Assembly (NCBI GenBank): GCA_938083195.1
Contig: CALKCK010000018.1
Coordinates: forward strand, 157,109 to 221,108
Origin: an uncultured Pirellulaceae bacterium
GTDB taxonomy: Bacteria; Planctomycetota; Planctomycetia; Pirellulales; Pirellulaceae
Direction of reading: 5' to 3'
Length of the DNA: 64,000 nucleotides
The notes under the pieces were generated by a model. The model searched no databases. It was not told the DNA's origin and was given only the letters and a program-made list of their open reading frames with translations. Below are positions 18,315 through 28,471 of this stretch, piece by piece (within the stretch, counting starts at the first letter, position 1; every line of letters begins with the position of its first letter). The position numbers were made by a program, and so were the translations under genes.

Positions 18315-18667
18315 AGGATGGAATATCTGGACTGATCTTTCTCGAATGAACTCAGCGTCAGCTGGCGGTGGCGGCAAGAATCTCGTGGGACGATGCCGAA
18401 ACGGCATAAATTGGGTGAATTTTGAGACTGTTTAAGGCAGTTTGGGGCGTTATCACCCCTAATTTCAATAGGTTGCGACTTAAAAAACCGTCTGCAATCC
18501 CCTTTCCAATCTATGTCGATGATCAGACAATAAGCAATCCTTTGATCGCGGCTGACGTCGAGCGTCGACAGGCTTCAACGAGTCGACTTTTCCGAAGATT
18601 GCTTTCGACAAATTTCCAATCACCAGCTTTGTGGCGATAAAACACTTTTTCACATCGGATTAATTAC
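18315..18667 (+). other. Intergenic region upstream of yidC
   Basis: This 353-base gap contains a 72-codon frame opened by TTG (18422-18640) that has no Shine-Dalgarno and does not resemble YidD or RnpA, so I do not call it. The yidC promoter should lie here. No further structure was recognised. Confidence 0.3.
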
Positions 18668-21109
18668 GTGAATAGCGGACGTTTCCTGACTTTTCTTTTG
18701 TTTTCATCAGCGTTCATGATGACTGCGGTAATTCTGCAAAATTACCTCATGCCCGAGCCACAAGAAAATGCTGCCCAACAGGTTGAAGGGGGCGATGGGG
18801 TTCCTCCAGCCGAAAATACTGAGGGGGCTACACAAACCGATGTGGTCGCGGCTCCAGGGGAAGCGGAGGAAGATCTGCCGGGTGATGAATCCGAAGCTAA
18901 GACGAAAACAGTTGCAGCGCCGACGCGAATTTTCTCGGACGAATTTGTCACGATGGGTTCCCTCAATCCTGACGGTCTGGATCGTTATTTGGTCACAATT
19001 AACAAACGCGGCGGAACGATTTCTCGCGTTGAGTTGAACGTCCGCGATTCTAACGGGCGCTACACTTATCGCGATCTCATTTGGGAAGGCGGCTACATTG
19101 GTTGTCTTGACCCAGTCGACACAACTGACGGCGTTCGCGTTCGATCCGTTGGCGATGGTACGCCTGCTGCGGTAGCTGGAGTAATGGTTGGGGATTTGAT
19201 TCTGTCGGTTGACGAGGAGCCAATTACTTCAGCAGATGATTTTGAAGATTATTTAGAAAATAGAACCAAGCCGGGTAGTTTGGTCAAAATTACGGTGAAG
19301 CGAAACGGCACTGAGAAGCAATTCGAAATTGGTCTCACGGAAAAGCCAATTCAGGTCATTCGACCCGAGCCAGGATTGGTGGATGATCAATACGATTTCC
19401 CTGAATCATTTATTTTGTCGCTTGTGAAGCCGATGGCAATTGACGAAGCCTGGCCAGAGCTAGATGGCGATATGAGAGATGCCAACTGGGAAGTTTCCAA
19501 GCTCACAGAGAATTTAGTTGAACTTAAATTTGAACTCTCGGAAGCCAAGCTAAATGAGCTTGGTTTTCAAGGACCGATCACTGTATTTAAACGTTATAAG
19601 ATGCCGGAGGTGCCTGTTGACGCACCGGCTGATTTGACCAGTCGGACATTTCATCTAAATCTTGAAGTTGAAATTAAAAATGGGTCGAATCAAGCACAGC
19701 AACTAGCGTACAAAATGGATGGTCCAACAGGGCTGACGGCTGAAACGTGGTGGTATGCCAATAAGATTCACGGTCGGCAGACGGCGATTGGGTACATTGC
19801 CGGTGCTCGCGATGTTGTTGGTGCAAATGGAGTAAATTCATATGTGTTTTACGGGTGCCCGGAAATTGTCAAGGGAGCCCAAAAGACAAATATAAACGTT
19901 GATTTTATCTGCGACCCTGGGTCCAATGACGCGCGGAACCGAGAGCTCAAATGGGTCGGCGTTGATTCGCATTACTTCAATGTCTCCATGATCCCCAACG
20001 TCGAGGCTGGCGAGCCTTTTATGACCAATAGCGTGTGGGCATACGTCAACAGCCAACGGGGCAAGCTTCCAGAAATTCCTAAGAACGCACGGTTGCAAAA
20101 GCTCGTGGATTGCACTTTTCAAATGGTTGCTCCAGCGGACCTTGCTCCTGGCGGTAGTCTGATCAAGTCATTTGATGTCTTCATTGGCCCCAAAGATCCT
20201 GTTGTTCTGAAGCAGTACGGGCTAGGTGATGTGCGGACCTTTGGCTGGTTCTCATGGTGCTCGATCGTACTACTCAAAGTTCTGCATTTCTTTTATCTGC
20301 TAACTTTCAAAACGAGTTATGGTCTTGCCATTATTTTGCTGACGGTTCTCGTGCGAAGTTTGATGATTCCGTTGTCTCGCAAGGCTGCGTTGAATGCTCA
20401 GATGATGCAGCATCTTCAGCCTCAAATGAAAGAGATTGCCGACAAGTACAAAGATGACATGGAGAAGCGGTCAGCGGCCCAGCGTGAGCTGTATCAAAAA
20501 TATAAGTTCAACCCGTTCGGTGGCTGTTTCATGATGTTCTTTCAGTTGCCTGTGTTTTACGGGCTCTATAAAGCCTTGAACGTAGATATTGCGCTACGCG
20601 ATCAACCGCTCATTCCCGGGATGCAATGGTGTAGTAATCTCGCGGCACCGGACCAATTGTTTTATTGGGAAAATTGGATGCCGGCAGTGTTGGCCGCGCC
20701 GACTGGTTGGCTAGGGCCGTACTTTAATATCCTGCCGATCTTGACCATGATTTTGTTCATCGCTCAGCAGAAATTATTTACACCGCCGCCGACCGACGAT
20801 CAGCAAAAGATGATGCAGAAGATGATGACCTTTATGATGGTCTTCATGGGAGTTATGTTCTTTAAAGTTGCCGCAGGATTGTGTATTTACTTTATTACGT
20901 CCAGCCTTTGGGGAATCATTGAGAGAAAATTGCTTCCCAAGCCTGTCTTGGATACCGACAAACTTGTTTTAGACGGTGGCAGTACACGCGCTTCGAGAAA
21001 GCAATTAAAGGTCGAGGCGGCAAAGACAGAAAAGCGTGATACTGAGGCCGAAGCGCGTCGGATGAGAAATGCCGAGCGAAAGAAAAAGCTGAAGCAACGC
21101 GGTAACTGA
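18668..21109 (+). CDS. yidC: Membrane protein insertase YidC with an inserted PDZ domain
   Basis: YidC inserts and folds inner-membrane proteins, alone or with SecYEG. The 813-residue protein has an N-terminal membrane anchor (about 6-27), an acidic low-complexity linker (about 30-85), the large periplasmic beta domain, and a C-terminal Oxa1 core (about 525-770). The core has the conserved arginine in LLTVLVRSLMIPLSRKA, the charged cytoplasmic hairpin, and KYKFNPFGGCFMMFFQLPVFYGLY. A basic tail (RRMRNAERKKKLKQR) may contact ribosomes. Unusually, about residues 145-225 form a PDZ-like domain (GDGTPAAVAGVMVGDLILSV, VKITVKRNG) inside the periplasmic part. The start is GTG at 18668. It is followed after 3 bases by mnmE, so the two are co-transcribed. 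Confidence 0.95.
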   Translation: MNSGRFLTFLLFSSAFMMTAVILQNYLMPEPQENAAQQVEGGDGVPPAENTEGATQTDVVAAPGEAEEDLPGDESEAKTKTVAAPTRIFSDEFVTMGSLNPDGLDRYLVTINKRGGTISRVELNVRDSNGRYTYRDLIWEGGYIGCLDPVDTTDGVRVRSVGDGTPAAVAGVMVGDLILSVDEEPITSADDFEDYLENRTKPGSLVKITVKRNGTEKQFEIGLTEKPIQVIRPEPGLVDDQYDFPESFILSLVKPMAIDEAWPELDGDMRDANWEVSKLTENLVELKFELSEAKLNELGFQGPITVFKRYKMPEVPVDAPADLTSRTFHLNLEVEIKNGSNQAQQLAYKMDGPTGLTAETWWYANKIHGRQTAIGYIAGARDVVGANGVNSYVFYGCPEIVKGAQKTNINVDFICDPGSNDARNRELKWVGVDSHYFNVSMIPNVEAGEPFMTNSVWAYVNSQRGKLPEIPKNARLQKLVDCTFQMVAPADLAPGGSLIKSFDVFIGPKDPVVLKQYGLGDVRTFGWFSWCSIVLLKVLHFFYLLTFKTSYGLAIILLTVLVRSLMIPLSRKAALNAQMMQHLQPQMKEIADKYKDDMEKRSAAQRELYQKYKFNPFGGCFMMFFQLPVFYGLYKALNVDIALRDQPLIPGMQWCSNLAAPDQLFYWENWMPAVLAAPTGWLGPYFNILPILTMILFIAQQKLFTPPPTDDQQKMMQKMMTFMMVFMGVMFFKVAAGLCIYFITSSLWGIIERKLLPKPVLDTDKLVLDGGSTRASRKQLKVEAAKTEKRDTEAEARRMRNAERKKKLKQRGN

Positions 21110-21112
21110 GTC

Positions 21113-22516
21113 ATGGTTTCGCTAGATGTTGATGATACGATTGCAGCGATCGCCTCGGCGCCAGGCTCAGGGTTGAGGGGGATTGTGCGCGTCAGTGGCC
21201 CGCGAACTTTGGCTTTAGTGGAAACGCTATTTGAGAATTGCGATTTGCGCGGGTTCCCCAATCGAATACGGCCTTCATCGACGCGTGGCCAAATTGAGAT
21301 CGACGAAGGTCTCAAGGTGGATATCGATTTGTATCTTTGGCCGACGAAGCGGAGTTACACTCGGCAACCGACTGCTGAGTTCCATTTGATCGGTTCCCGC
21401 CCCGTGCTTGAAATGGTTTTGAACAAAATTTGTGGCGGTGGTGCTAGGCTCGCGCGGCCGGGTGAGTTTACGTTGCGAGCGTTTCTTTCGGGGCGAATTG
21501 ACCTCACCCAAGCCGAGGCGGTTTTAGCCGTTATTGATTCCTCGGGTGAACAGCAACTTGATACCGCCCTCCGGCAAATGGCAGGAGGTCTTGCGGGGCC
21601 TTTGGGTTCGATTCGTGATGACTTGATGGGGACGCTTGCAGAATTGGAAGCGGGTTTAGATTTCGTCGAGGAAGACATTGAATTTATCACGCGTCCTCAA
21701 TTGCTTAAGCAACTCGAAAGTGCGGGACAAAAATTAGAGACAATTCAAAAGCAAATAAGTCTCCGTGATCGAGGAACGGAGGCCTCCCGCGTGGTTTTGT
21801 GGGGGGAGCCGAATTCAGGTAAGAGCAGTTTATTCAATGCGTTGCTTGGAACTCAGCAATCGATCGTGACTGAAGTTGCAGGTACAACGACGGACTTTTT
21901 GGTGGGTGAACTTGTTTTGAAGTCAATGAAACTTGACCTAGTTGACACCGCTGGTGCTGAGGAGCGGTCAGAATACGTTTCGTCTCAGGCCCAGCAGCAT
22001 CGAATTGAACAGCAAGAGCAGGCGGATGCACGTTTGTTTTGTATTGATAGCCTCCGGGAAACAACTCCATGGGAGAAACAGCAGTTGTCTAATTTGACGA
22101 CCGCATGTGTTGTTGTTTTGACGAAAATCGATCTGCACTCTTCAAAGTCCACGCGATTAACAGACCTGTCCCAGCAGATTCGGGACGTTGGATTCGATGG
22201 CCCATTGGTGGCCACGAGTAGTGAATCTGGTGTTGGATTAGAGTCGCTTGGAGAGGAGATATCTTTGGCTGTCATTAATTCTCAATCGACGGATCAATCC
22301 ATTGTTGGGACAACCGTGTTAAGAGCATCGGAAAGCCTGCGAGATGCTTCGGCGGCGGTGGGGCACGCGAAAAATGCCGTCATTCATCAGTTGGGGGATG
22401 AGTTGGTCGCGTCGGAGATTCGGCGATCATTAGAAGCCCTGGGGCAAGTGGTGGGGGCAATTTATACCGACGATATTCTCGATTTAGTTTTCGGTAGATT
22501 TTGTATCGGTAAGTAA
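21113..22516 (+). CDS. mnmE: tRNA modification GTPase MnmE (TrmE)
   Basis: With MnmG, MnmE makes 5-carboxymethylaminomethyluridine at the wobble position of tRNAs. The 467-residue protein has the N-terminal tetrahydrofolate-binding domain (DTIAAIASAPG, RPGEFTLRAFLSGRIDL), a helical domain, and the inserted G domain with GEPNSGKSS, the DTAGAEE switch II box and TKID. The C-terminal FCIGK motif carries the catalytic cysteine. It begins 3 bases after the yidC stop. The yidC-mnmE order is the usual bacterial arrangement. MnmG is not in the window. Confidence 0.96.
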   Translation: MVSLDVDDTIAAIASAPGSGLRGIVRVSGPRTLALVETLFENCDLRGFPNRIRPSSTRGQIEIDEGLKVDIDLYLWPTKRSYTRQPTAEFHLIGSRPVLEMVLNKICGGGARLARPGEFTLRAFLSGRIDLTQAEAVLAVIDSSGEQQLDTALRQMAGGLAGPLGSIRDDLMGTLAELEAGLDFVEEDIEFITRPQLLKQLESAGQKLETIQKQISLRDRGTEASRVVLWGEPNSGKSSLFNALLGTQQSIVTEVAGTTTDFLVGELVLKSMKLDLVDTAGAEERSEYVSSQAQQHRIEQQEQADARLFCIDSLRETTPWEKQQLSNLTTACVVVLTKIDLHSSKSTRLTDLSQQIRDVGFDGPLVATSSESGVGLESLGEEISLAVINSQSTDQSIVGTTVLRASESLRDASAAVGHAKNAVIHQLGDELVASEIRRSLEALGQVVGAIYTDDILDLVFGRFCIGK

Positions 22517-22639
22517 CTTCGAGTTGCGTTGTCTGCCGGTTGGCGGATAACTCCCAAAATCCGAGAACTCGTTTGCGTTTACGAGGTTTTCGATCTAGCC
22601 TAAAACGTATCGTCTGTCTGTCTTTTGAAATTTCCATCC

Positions 22640-24076
22640 ATGAAATCATCGTTTTCTGTTGCCGCTTCTATCATCCTGGCGTGTCTGTTTTGGTCCGTTC
22701 CAGTTGGCGGTCAGGAGGTCGGGGATCGCGTTGTTGCGACTGCAAACTTTGCAACGAAATATAAAAAAGAAGACGTGGGTAAGGTTTTTGAAGGAGGGAT
22801 TCACACCATTTCCCGAGTCGATGGAAAGTGGTGCATGCTCGATAGCATCGAAGGTTGGCTGCCGCTGCAGTATTTGATGGATCTCTCGGATGCGAAGGAA
22901 TATTTCTCAAAAAGGATCGAGGTGAACGGGCAAGATTCCATCGCCTACGCCCATCGGGGAATGGTTTCCCGCGAATCAGGTGACTTGGTCTCCGCATTTA
23001 CTGATTTGGATCGTTCGTTGGCAATCAATCGCAACAATCCAGTGGTTTGGATGAACCGTGGCGTGGTGTTGCAAGCTCAAGGTAAATTTCTTCTCGCCGC
23101 GCGGGATTTTAATGAAGCGATTCGCATCAACCCAAAGTTAGCAAATGCCCATTTTAATATCGGTTTGGCATTTTATGCACTGAGCGATTTTGAGCAGTCG
23201 ATTGCGGGTTACGATAAAGCGATTGAACTAAAGGGGAATGATCCGATCTGGTTCGTCAGTCGCGGAAGTGCCAAGTTGAATGCTGGAGATTTTCCGGGAG
23301 CGGAAAAGGATTATCGAAGCGCCCTCCAACTGAACCCGCGGCTCTCCGATGCTTACGTTGGTTTGTGCAACTTAGCTTTATTACGGAATGATTTTGAGAC
23401 AGCTTTTAAAGATGCTGAAAAATCTGTTAACCTCCAGCCAAAAAATACGATGGCTTTGAACGCGCGTGGTTGGATTCTCTTCAAACAAGGGAAGATTAAA
23501 GAGGCAATCAGCGATTTTGATCGTGCGCTCGAGTACGCCCCAGAATTCCCACTGGCTTATGCTAATCGTGGCGTTTGTTACGTGAAGCAGAATGATTTTT
23601 CAAAGGCAGTTGCCGATCACACGCGGCATCTTGAATTAGATCCCGAGAGTGCCGTGGCCTATTCCAATCGAGCCGTTGCTTGGCTGGGAATGGGAGATTA
23701 TCAAAAAACGGAAGACGACTTTAAATCGGCTGAAAAATTGGCTCCAGAACTTGACGAAGCCTTGAACGGGTATGCCTGGTTTTTGGCGACCTGCCCTGAC
23801 GGGGCGTTTCGCAATGGGAAGCTTGCGATTGAGAAAGCAAAAAAGGCTTGTGCTCTGACCAGTTATCGCGATTGGTATCAGCTCGACACCTTGGCTGCGG
23901 CGTTTGCTGAAACGGGGGATTTTGAATCTGCCGTGAAATGGGCCAAGCTGGCCCTTGAAATTGCTCCCGCCGCGAAAAAGAGTATTTGCCAACAGCAGTT
24001 ACAGCGATTCGAAAAGAACGAACCGTTCCGAAGCCAGGTTGGTAAAAATGCGGAAGAAGGAATTCTCGGGCGCTAG
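22640..24076 (+). CDS. Exported TPR-repeat protein with N-terminal SH3-like domain
   Basis: The 478-residue protein (ATG at 22640; an upstream TTG adds 5 residues) has a signal peptide with core AASIILACLFWSVPVGG. A short SH3-like beta domain follows (about residues 25-80, VGDRVVATANFATKY...GWLPLQYLMDL). About nine tetratricopeptide repeats then run to the C-terminus, with the usual AY.NRG..Y...DF..A..D...A..L.P pattern. TPR arrays are protein-interaction scaffolds, and this one would act in the periplasm. It follows mnmE on the same strand with 123 bases between, possibly as a separate unit. Partners are unknown. Confidence 0.85.
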   Translation: MKSSFSVAASIILACLFWSVPVGGQEVGDRVVATANFATKYKKEDVGKVFEGGIHTISRVDGKWCMLDSIEGWLPLQYLMDLSDAKEYFSKRIEVNGQDSIAYAHRGMVSRESGDLVSAFTDLDRSLAINRNNPVVWMNRGVVLQAQGKFLLAARDFNEAIRINPKLANAHFNIGLAFYALSDFEQSIAGYDKAIELKGNDPIWFVSRGSAKLNAGDFPGAEKDYRSALQLNPRLSDAYVGLCNLALLRNDFETAFKDAEKSVNLQPKNTMALNARGWILFKQGKIKEAISDFDRALEYAPEFPLAYANRGVCYVKQNDFSKAVADHTRHLELDPESAVAYSNRAVAWLGMGDYQKTEDDFKSAEKLAPELDEALNGYAWFLATCPDGAFRNGKLAIEKAKKACALTSYRDWYQLDTLAAAFAETGDFESAVKWAKLALEIAPAAKKSICQQQLQRFEKNEPFRSQVGKNAEEGILGR

Positions 24077-24148
24077 ATTGAGCGGTTAATTCTTCGGTTT
24101 GGCCGCACTGATTTCACAGCTTGAGAAATGCCCGGCATTCCTTACATT

Positions 24149-25567
24149 CTAGAGAATTCCGCCCGGTGTATATTGGGTAGCTTCGGGAAACTTCTCGAGG
24201 TAAGCATCCACTTTTTCGGCAAATTGTTGAACTTGTTGCCGGGCTGCTCCAACGTTGTTGCGTCCGTTTTCAAGAATCTCGCGGAGCGTTGCCTCGTCAA
24301 GTTTTAGACGCTCGTCGTTGGCAAGACGGGAGAGAAGATCGTTTTGTGAAATAGTTCCTTCGCGTAAGTCATTAACCGTCGCGACGGCATGTTGCTTAAT
24401 TGCGTGATGTGCCGTTTCGCGACCAACTCCCGCTTTGACCGCTTCCATCATGATTGTTGTTGTCAGCAGGAATGGAAGGTAATGGTTGTTTTCTTTTTCG
24501 ATAACGGCGGGGTAGGCGTCCATCTGCCCAAGAATGGTCAGAAAGGTTTCAAACAATCCGTCAATCGCAAAGAACGCATCGGGTAACATCACTCGTCTAA
24601 CGACGGAACAGGAGACATCTCCTTCGTTCCATTGGTCACCCGCAAGGCCAGCGGCCATGGTTTGGTAACCTTTGAGGATCGTGTGAAATCCATTGACCCT
24701 CTCGCTGGAGCGAGAATTCATCTTGTGGGGCATGGCGCTGGATCCGGTTTGCCCCTTAGCAAATCCTTCGCTTGCGGTTTCGTGACCTGCCATTAATCGG
24801 AGTGTTTTGCAGAGTGACGACGGGCCGCTGGCAAGTTCAGTCAGGCAATTGACGGTGCGGAGATCGAGGCTACGTGGATAAACTTGTCCAACATTTTCAA
24901 ATCTTTGTGGAATTCCTAAATGCTCGACCACCAGCAATTCAAGTTGATTTGATTTCTCATAGTTCCCATTGAACAAACTTAACTGATCCATCTGGGTTCC
25001 AACCGCACCTTTGAGTCCGCGAACAGGGTAATTCTCAAGGAGCGATTCCAGTGACCTAAGTCCAATTAGTAATTCTTCGCCGAACATGGCGAGTCGTTTC
25101 CCGAAAGTCGTTGGTTGGGCAGCGACATTATGAGTTCGAGCAGTGATGAAGAGGTCTTGCCACTTGGCCGCGGCTCCACGGAGTTGGGCAAGCGCGGCAA
25201 TGGTTCTTGTTTGAATGATTTGAAGAGAGCGATAAACTTGAAGCTGTTCTACATTTTCGGTCAGATCACGTGAGGTCATGCCTTTGTGGATGTGTTGATG
25301 TCCCGCTAGGTCGCAAAATTCTTCGATTCTTGCTTTTACATCGTGGCGTGTAACCCGCTCCCGCTCCATAATAGATTCGAGATTGACTTGATCTTTGACC
25401 GCCTGGTACGCCGAAATCGCTTCATCGGAGATATCCAGTCCCAGTTGTTTTTGAGCAATCATCACGGCGATCCAAAGTTCGCGTTCCAGTACCACCCTGC
25501 CCTCCGCGGACCAAATGGACTTAATTTCAGAGGATGCATAACGCTCAGCGAGAATATTTGGGATCAT
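24149..25567 (-). CDS. purB: Adenylosuccinate lyase
   Basis: PurB acts twice in purine synthesis: it splits SAICAR to AICAR and adenylosuccinate to AMP, releasing fumarate each time. The 472-residue protein starts IPNILAERYAS at the ATG at 25567. The frame extends 69 codons further to a TTG, but those residues are not part of the family. Signature motifs are HKGMTSRDLTENVEQ, AQPTTFGKR and the mobile loop GSSAMPHKMNSRSSERV with the catalytic Ser. It converges with the TPR gene, 72 bases apart. It is divergent from the exported protein at 26091. Confidence 0.96.
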   Translation of the reverse strand: MIPNILAERYASSEIKSIWSAEGRVVLERELWIAVMIAQKQLGLDISDEAISAYQAVKDQVNLESIMERERVTRHDVKARIEEFCDLAGHQHIHKGMTSRDLTENVEQLQVYRSLQIIQTRTIAALAQLRGAAAKWQDLFITARTHNVAAQPTTFGKRLAMFGEELLIGLRSLESLLENYPVRGLKGAVGTQMDQLSLFNGNYEKSNQLELLVVEHLGIPQRFENVGQVYPRSLDLRTVNCLTELASGPSSLCKTLRLMAGHETASEGFAKGQTGSSAMPHKMNSRSSERVNGFHTILKGYQTMAAGLAGDQWNEGDVSCSVVRRVMLPDAFFAIDGLFETFLTILGQMDAYPAVIEKENNHYLPFLLTTTIMMEAVKAGVGRETAHHAIKQHAVATVNDLREGTISQNDLLSRLANDERLKLDEATLREILENGRNNVGAARQQVQQFAEKVDAYLEKFPEATQYTPGGIL

Positions 25568-26090
25568 GTTTGACTTGAGAAAGTGGTCGAATTGGTGAAA
25601 CGGTCGCGCTAAAACAAATTGTATCGCACCAATTAATTGACCCAAGGGAGCGTACGGCAACAAATTGCCGGTTTCCTGCTCCGGATCTTCAACGTAAGGG
25701 TATTCACGTAGGAAATCGTCAGCTCGCCTGCAGCTTTTTACGCAATTTCCCTTTGTTTTACCGACATATTTCAATAACGTTCGTAAAAATCCAAGACAAG
25801 ACGGTTTTTACCGATTCTCAGCGGTTTACGAGATGCCATGAGGTTGGATAACATTGTGAGGGTTAGGAAGTCTTGCAAAGGTTTATGAATCAATTGTCTT
25901 GGTTTGTTAATTCTGACAATTTTGGTCGATACAAATGGGGTACGGCTAAAATGAGGAAAGTTTCCCGACGATTACGGTGAAATTTCTGAATTTGCCGTTT
26001 GCGATCAATTTTCAATTCCGTCCGTTGTATACGTCGTTGCTCCAATTTCCGAAATCTGAAATTGTGCGGCTACTTCGTAAGGAGAGTTCT
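25568..26090. other. Divergent intergenic region, purB / exported protein
   Basis: This 523-base spacer is longer than most here. The first 207 bases are open in the purB frame but only from a TTG without a ribosome binding site, so I treat them as leader. The plus-strand side ends in AAGGAGAG before a GTG start. No purine-operator palindrome or riboswitch was recognised. Confidence 0.3.
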
Positions 26091-28448
26091 GTGGTCAAAC
26101 GAGTATTCGTTACCCTCATCTGTTTGAGTCTTGGAGTTTCTTTTGCCGCGCAGACGGCTCTTTGTTTCGCCCAAGAGACTGAGAAACAAACAGAACCGGC
26201 CGTTGCTGTCGAACCGTCCGCGGGCGGCGCGCAGGAAGAAGTCTCTAAGCCTGAAGTAGGCCCAGGTGAGGCAAAGCCCAAGGCTACTAGCGAGGACGCT
26301 CCAAAAACAGAGGATGCTCCTAAGCAAGAAGAAGCCAAAAGGTCTGAACCGGGAGAAAATCCAAAGGCGGATAAGGACGTTAAGTCGGACGAGGCGAAGC
26401 AAGAACCAGCAGAGAATTCCAGTAGCGACAGTAAAAAGGTTGAAAAAAATGAAAGCCCAGCCAAACCCAAAGTAGACGAAAAGCCCGCCAAGCAGGATCC
26501 GAAAATTGAGGCAAAGCCTGTTTCCCGGAGTGAAGAGTTTCTTCCCGCATCAACGAAGTTTTGGATTTCGGTCCCCGATCCGGTCAAGCTCGAAGAGCAA
26601 TTCAAGTCAACTCAATTCGGCACACTGGCCAAAGATCCTGCGATCCAGCCATTCATCGATAGCTTGGCAGACCAGATTAAAGACTTGATGAACAGGCAGA
26701 ACGTAAGCTTGGGTCTGAAGATTGACGATATGGATGCGGTTCAGACGGGTGAGATTTGTATCGCCGGTGTCGTGCCTGATGTTACTGGAAAGCAAATTAC
26801 CAAAGGGACTCATGGGCTTGTCGTTTTGGTGGATGTTTCCGAAACGGAAGACAAAGCAAAGGCTTTGCAGAAAAAAATCAACGCGATGCTGAAGGAAAAG
26901 GGTGCTGAGGTAACGGAGAAGGAAATCAATGGAGTTCCTACAACCAAAGCAGTTCTGAAACACCAAAAGCCTGTTCGGTTTAGCACCACAAACCATCAAG
27001 CAGTGGTCAATGGTTGGATGCTGGTATCGGATAACGAAACCATATTTCGGGATGTTCTCGCTCGGCTCAACGCACCTCAGCAGATCCAAAAAGCGGAGAC
27101 GCTTGCTTCTCTGAATTCGTTCAAGGGCATCATGAAGCAGACGAACCTTGACGAATTTGATGCCCACTTCCGTTGGTACGTCGATCCATTTGGGTATATC
27201 CAGTTGGCTCAGGCTCTGGAAGACGAACGGCGGGGCGACCTTCAGGCTCGCAATGACTTTTCCAAAGTTCTCAAGGACCAGGGGTTTGGCGCTTTCAAAG
27301 CTATGGGAGGAAATGTTTCGGTAGCCACGGGAGAGCATGAATTACTTCATCGCAGTTTCACTTACGCTCCCCGCGGTCAGAAAATTGATAACAGCGATCA
27401 GATTTTCAAGATGTTTAATTTCGCCGGCAATTCAAAACCATTGGAACCAGCGAATTGGGTTCCCAAAGAGGCCTCGGCGTTAGTCATTGGAAATTGGGAT
27501 TTCTCAGATGCTCTTGGCAGCGTTGGTGGTTTGTACGACGGCTTCCTGGACGAAGAAGGCGCGTTCAAGCGAACGTTGAATGATTTTAAGGTCGACCCGG
27601 ATATGCAGTTGGATATCGTCAAGCTGGTTGGTTTGCTCGATAACCGTTTGACAATCGCCTCCGCTGTTGAGCGACCTATTGCGGAGACTAGCGAAAGGGT
27701 TGTGATCGGTATCCCGGTAAAGGGCGAGCCTGAATTTGTTTTTGAAAGTCTGCGAAGAGCGACCAATGGTCAGGTGATAAGCTTGGGTGGAATCAAGGTG
27801 ATCGAAGTTGATCCCGCAGCGATGGAAGAAGAGTTGCCTGAAGACGGATTATTTATTCCAGGTGATTTCGAAATGGAAGAGGAAGAGGAAGAGCCGGCGT
27901 TTCAGTTGTTTGCCAAAAAGTATTTTGTTGTCCATGGCGGAAATTTATTGATCGCAAATAACAAAGGTTATCTCCGAAAACTTCTCAGTCAGAAAAAATC
28001 GAAACTAGCGAGTGCTCCAGATTACATCGAAGTCAAAACCGCTATCGATAAATTGACCGATGGGTCTGCGGTCTGTTGGCGTCAGTTTGGCCGAATGGAT
28101 CTCGCCTTAGAAGCCAACTACGAGATGGTGCGACGCGGTGAGATGGCGTCATCACAGACGGTGCTGGCAAGGGTGGTCAATCAAGTATTTAAGAAGCAGG
28201 CGGAAGACAAGGCGGCTGCAGAAGGAAAAGAACTTGATAATGATGCCGTTCGGAAGCAGAAATTGGACGGATCAAAATTGCCGGAGAATTATGAAGTTAG
28301 TATCGCGCCGTACTTTGGCCCAATGGGCTGGGTCATGGAAACCCACGATGACGGTTGGCGAATCACTGGTTGCATCATAAAAAAAAAGGCATTGACCGAG
28401 GTGGTCCAGAAAACAAGTGACAAAGAGAGCGGATCCCAGCAACGTTAG
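26091..28448 (+). CDS. Large exported protein with Lys/Glu/Pro-rich linker, unknown function
   Basis: Not recognised. The GTG at 26091 has an excellent Shine-Dalgarno (AAGGAGAG, 4 bases away) and begins a clear signal peptide (VKRVFVTLICLSLGVSFAAQTALCFAQ). An earlier in-frame codon at 25977 is rejected. The 785-residue product then has a repetitive Lys/Glu/Pro/Ala linker of about 140 residues, followed by a folded region beginning near FLPASTKFWISVPDP. The folded part has alternating strands and helices, an acidic patch (EMEEEEEEPAF) and no catalytic motif I know. The linker may cross the periplasm or cell wall. It converges with the hydrolase-like gene, stops 23 bases apart. Confidence 0.75.
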   Translation: MVKRVFVTLICLSLGVSFAAQTALCFAQETEKQTEPAVAVEPSAGGAQEEVSKPEVGPGEAKPKATSEDAPKTEDAPKQEEAKRSEPGENPKADKDVKSDEAKQEPAENSSSDSKKVEKNESPAKPKVDEKPAKQDPKIEAKPVSRSEEFLPASTKFWISVPDPVKLEEQFKSTQFGTLAKDPAIQPFIDSLADQIKDLMNRQNVSLGLKIDDMDAVQTGEICIAGVVPDVTGKQITKGTHGLVVLVDVSETEDKAKALQKKINAMLKEKGAEVTEKEINGVPTTKAVLKHQKPVRFSTTNHQAVVNGWMLVSDNETIFRDVLARLNAPQQIQKAETLASLNSFKGIMKQTNLDEFDAHFRWYVDPFGYIQLAQALEDERRGDLQARNDFSKVLKDQGFGAFKAMGGNVSVATGEHELLHRSFTYAPRGQKIDNSDQIFKMFNFAGNSKPLEPANWVPKEASALVIGNWDFSDALGSVGGLYDGFLDEEGAFKRTLNDFKVDPDMQLDIVKLVGLLDNRLTIASAVERPIAETSERVVIGIPVKGEPEFVFESLRRATNGQVISLGGIKVIEVDPAAMEEELPEDGLFIPGDFEMEEEEEEPAFQLFAKKYFVVHGGNLLIANNKGYLRKLLSQKKSKLASAPDYIEVKTAIDKLTDGSAVCWRQFGRMDLALEANYEMVRRGEMASSQTVLARVVNQVFKKQAEDKAAAEGKELDNDAVRKQKLDGSKLPENYEVSIAPYFGPMGWVMETHDDGWRITGCIIKKKALTEVVQKTSDKESGSQQR

Positions 28449-28471
28449 TTGCCGAAAAGAGTGTTGTTGGG

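Noticed and set aside
18422..18640. 72-codon frame upstream of yidC as yidD or another small gene
   Set aside because: It starts at TTG with no ribosome binding site and has no YidD or RnpA motifs.
25568..25774. N-terminal extension of PurB by 69 residues
   Set aside because: The only upstream start is a TTG without a Shine-Dalgarno, and PurB proteins start at the IPNILAERY strand.
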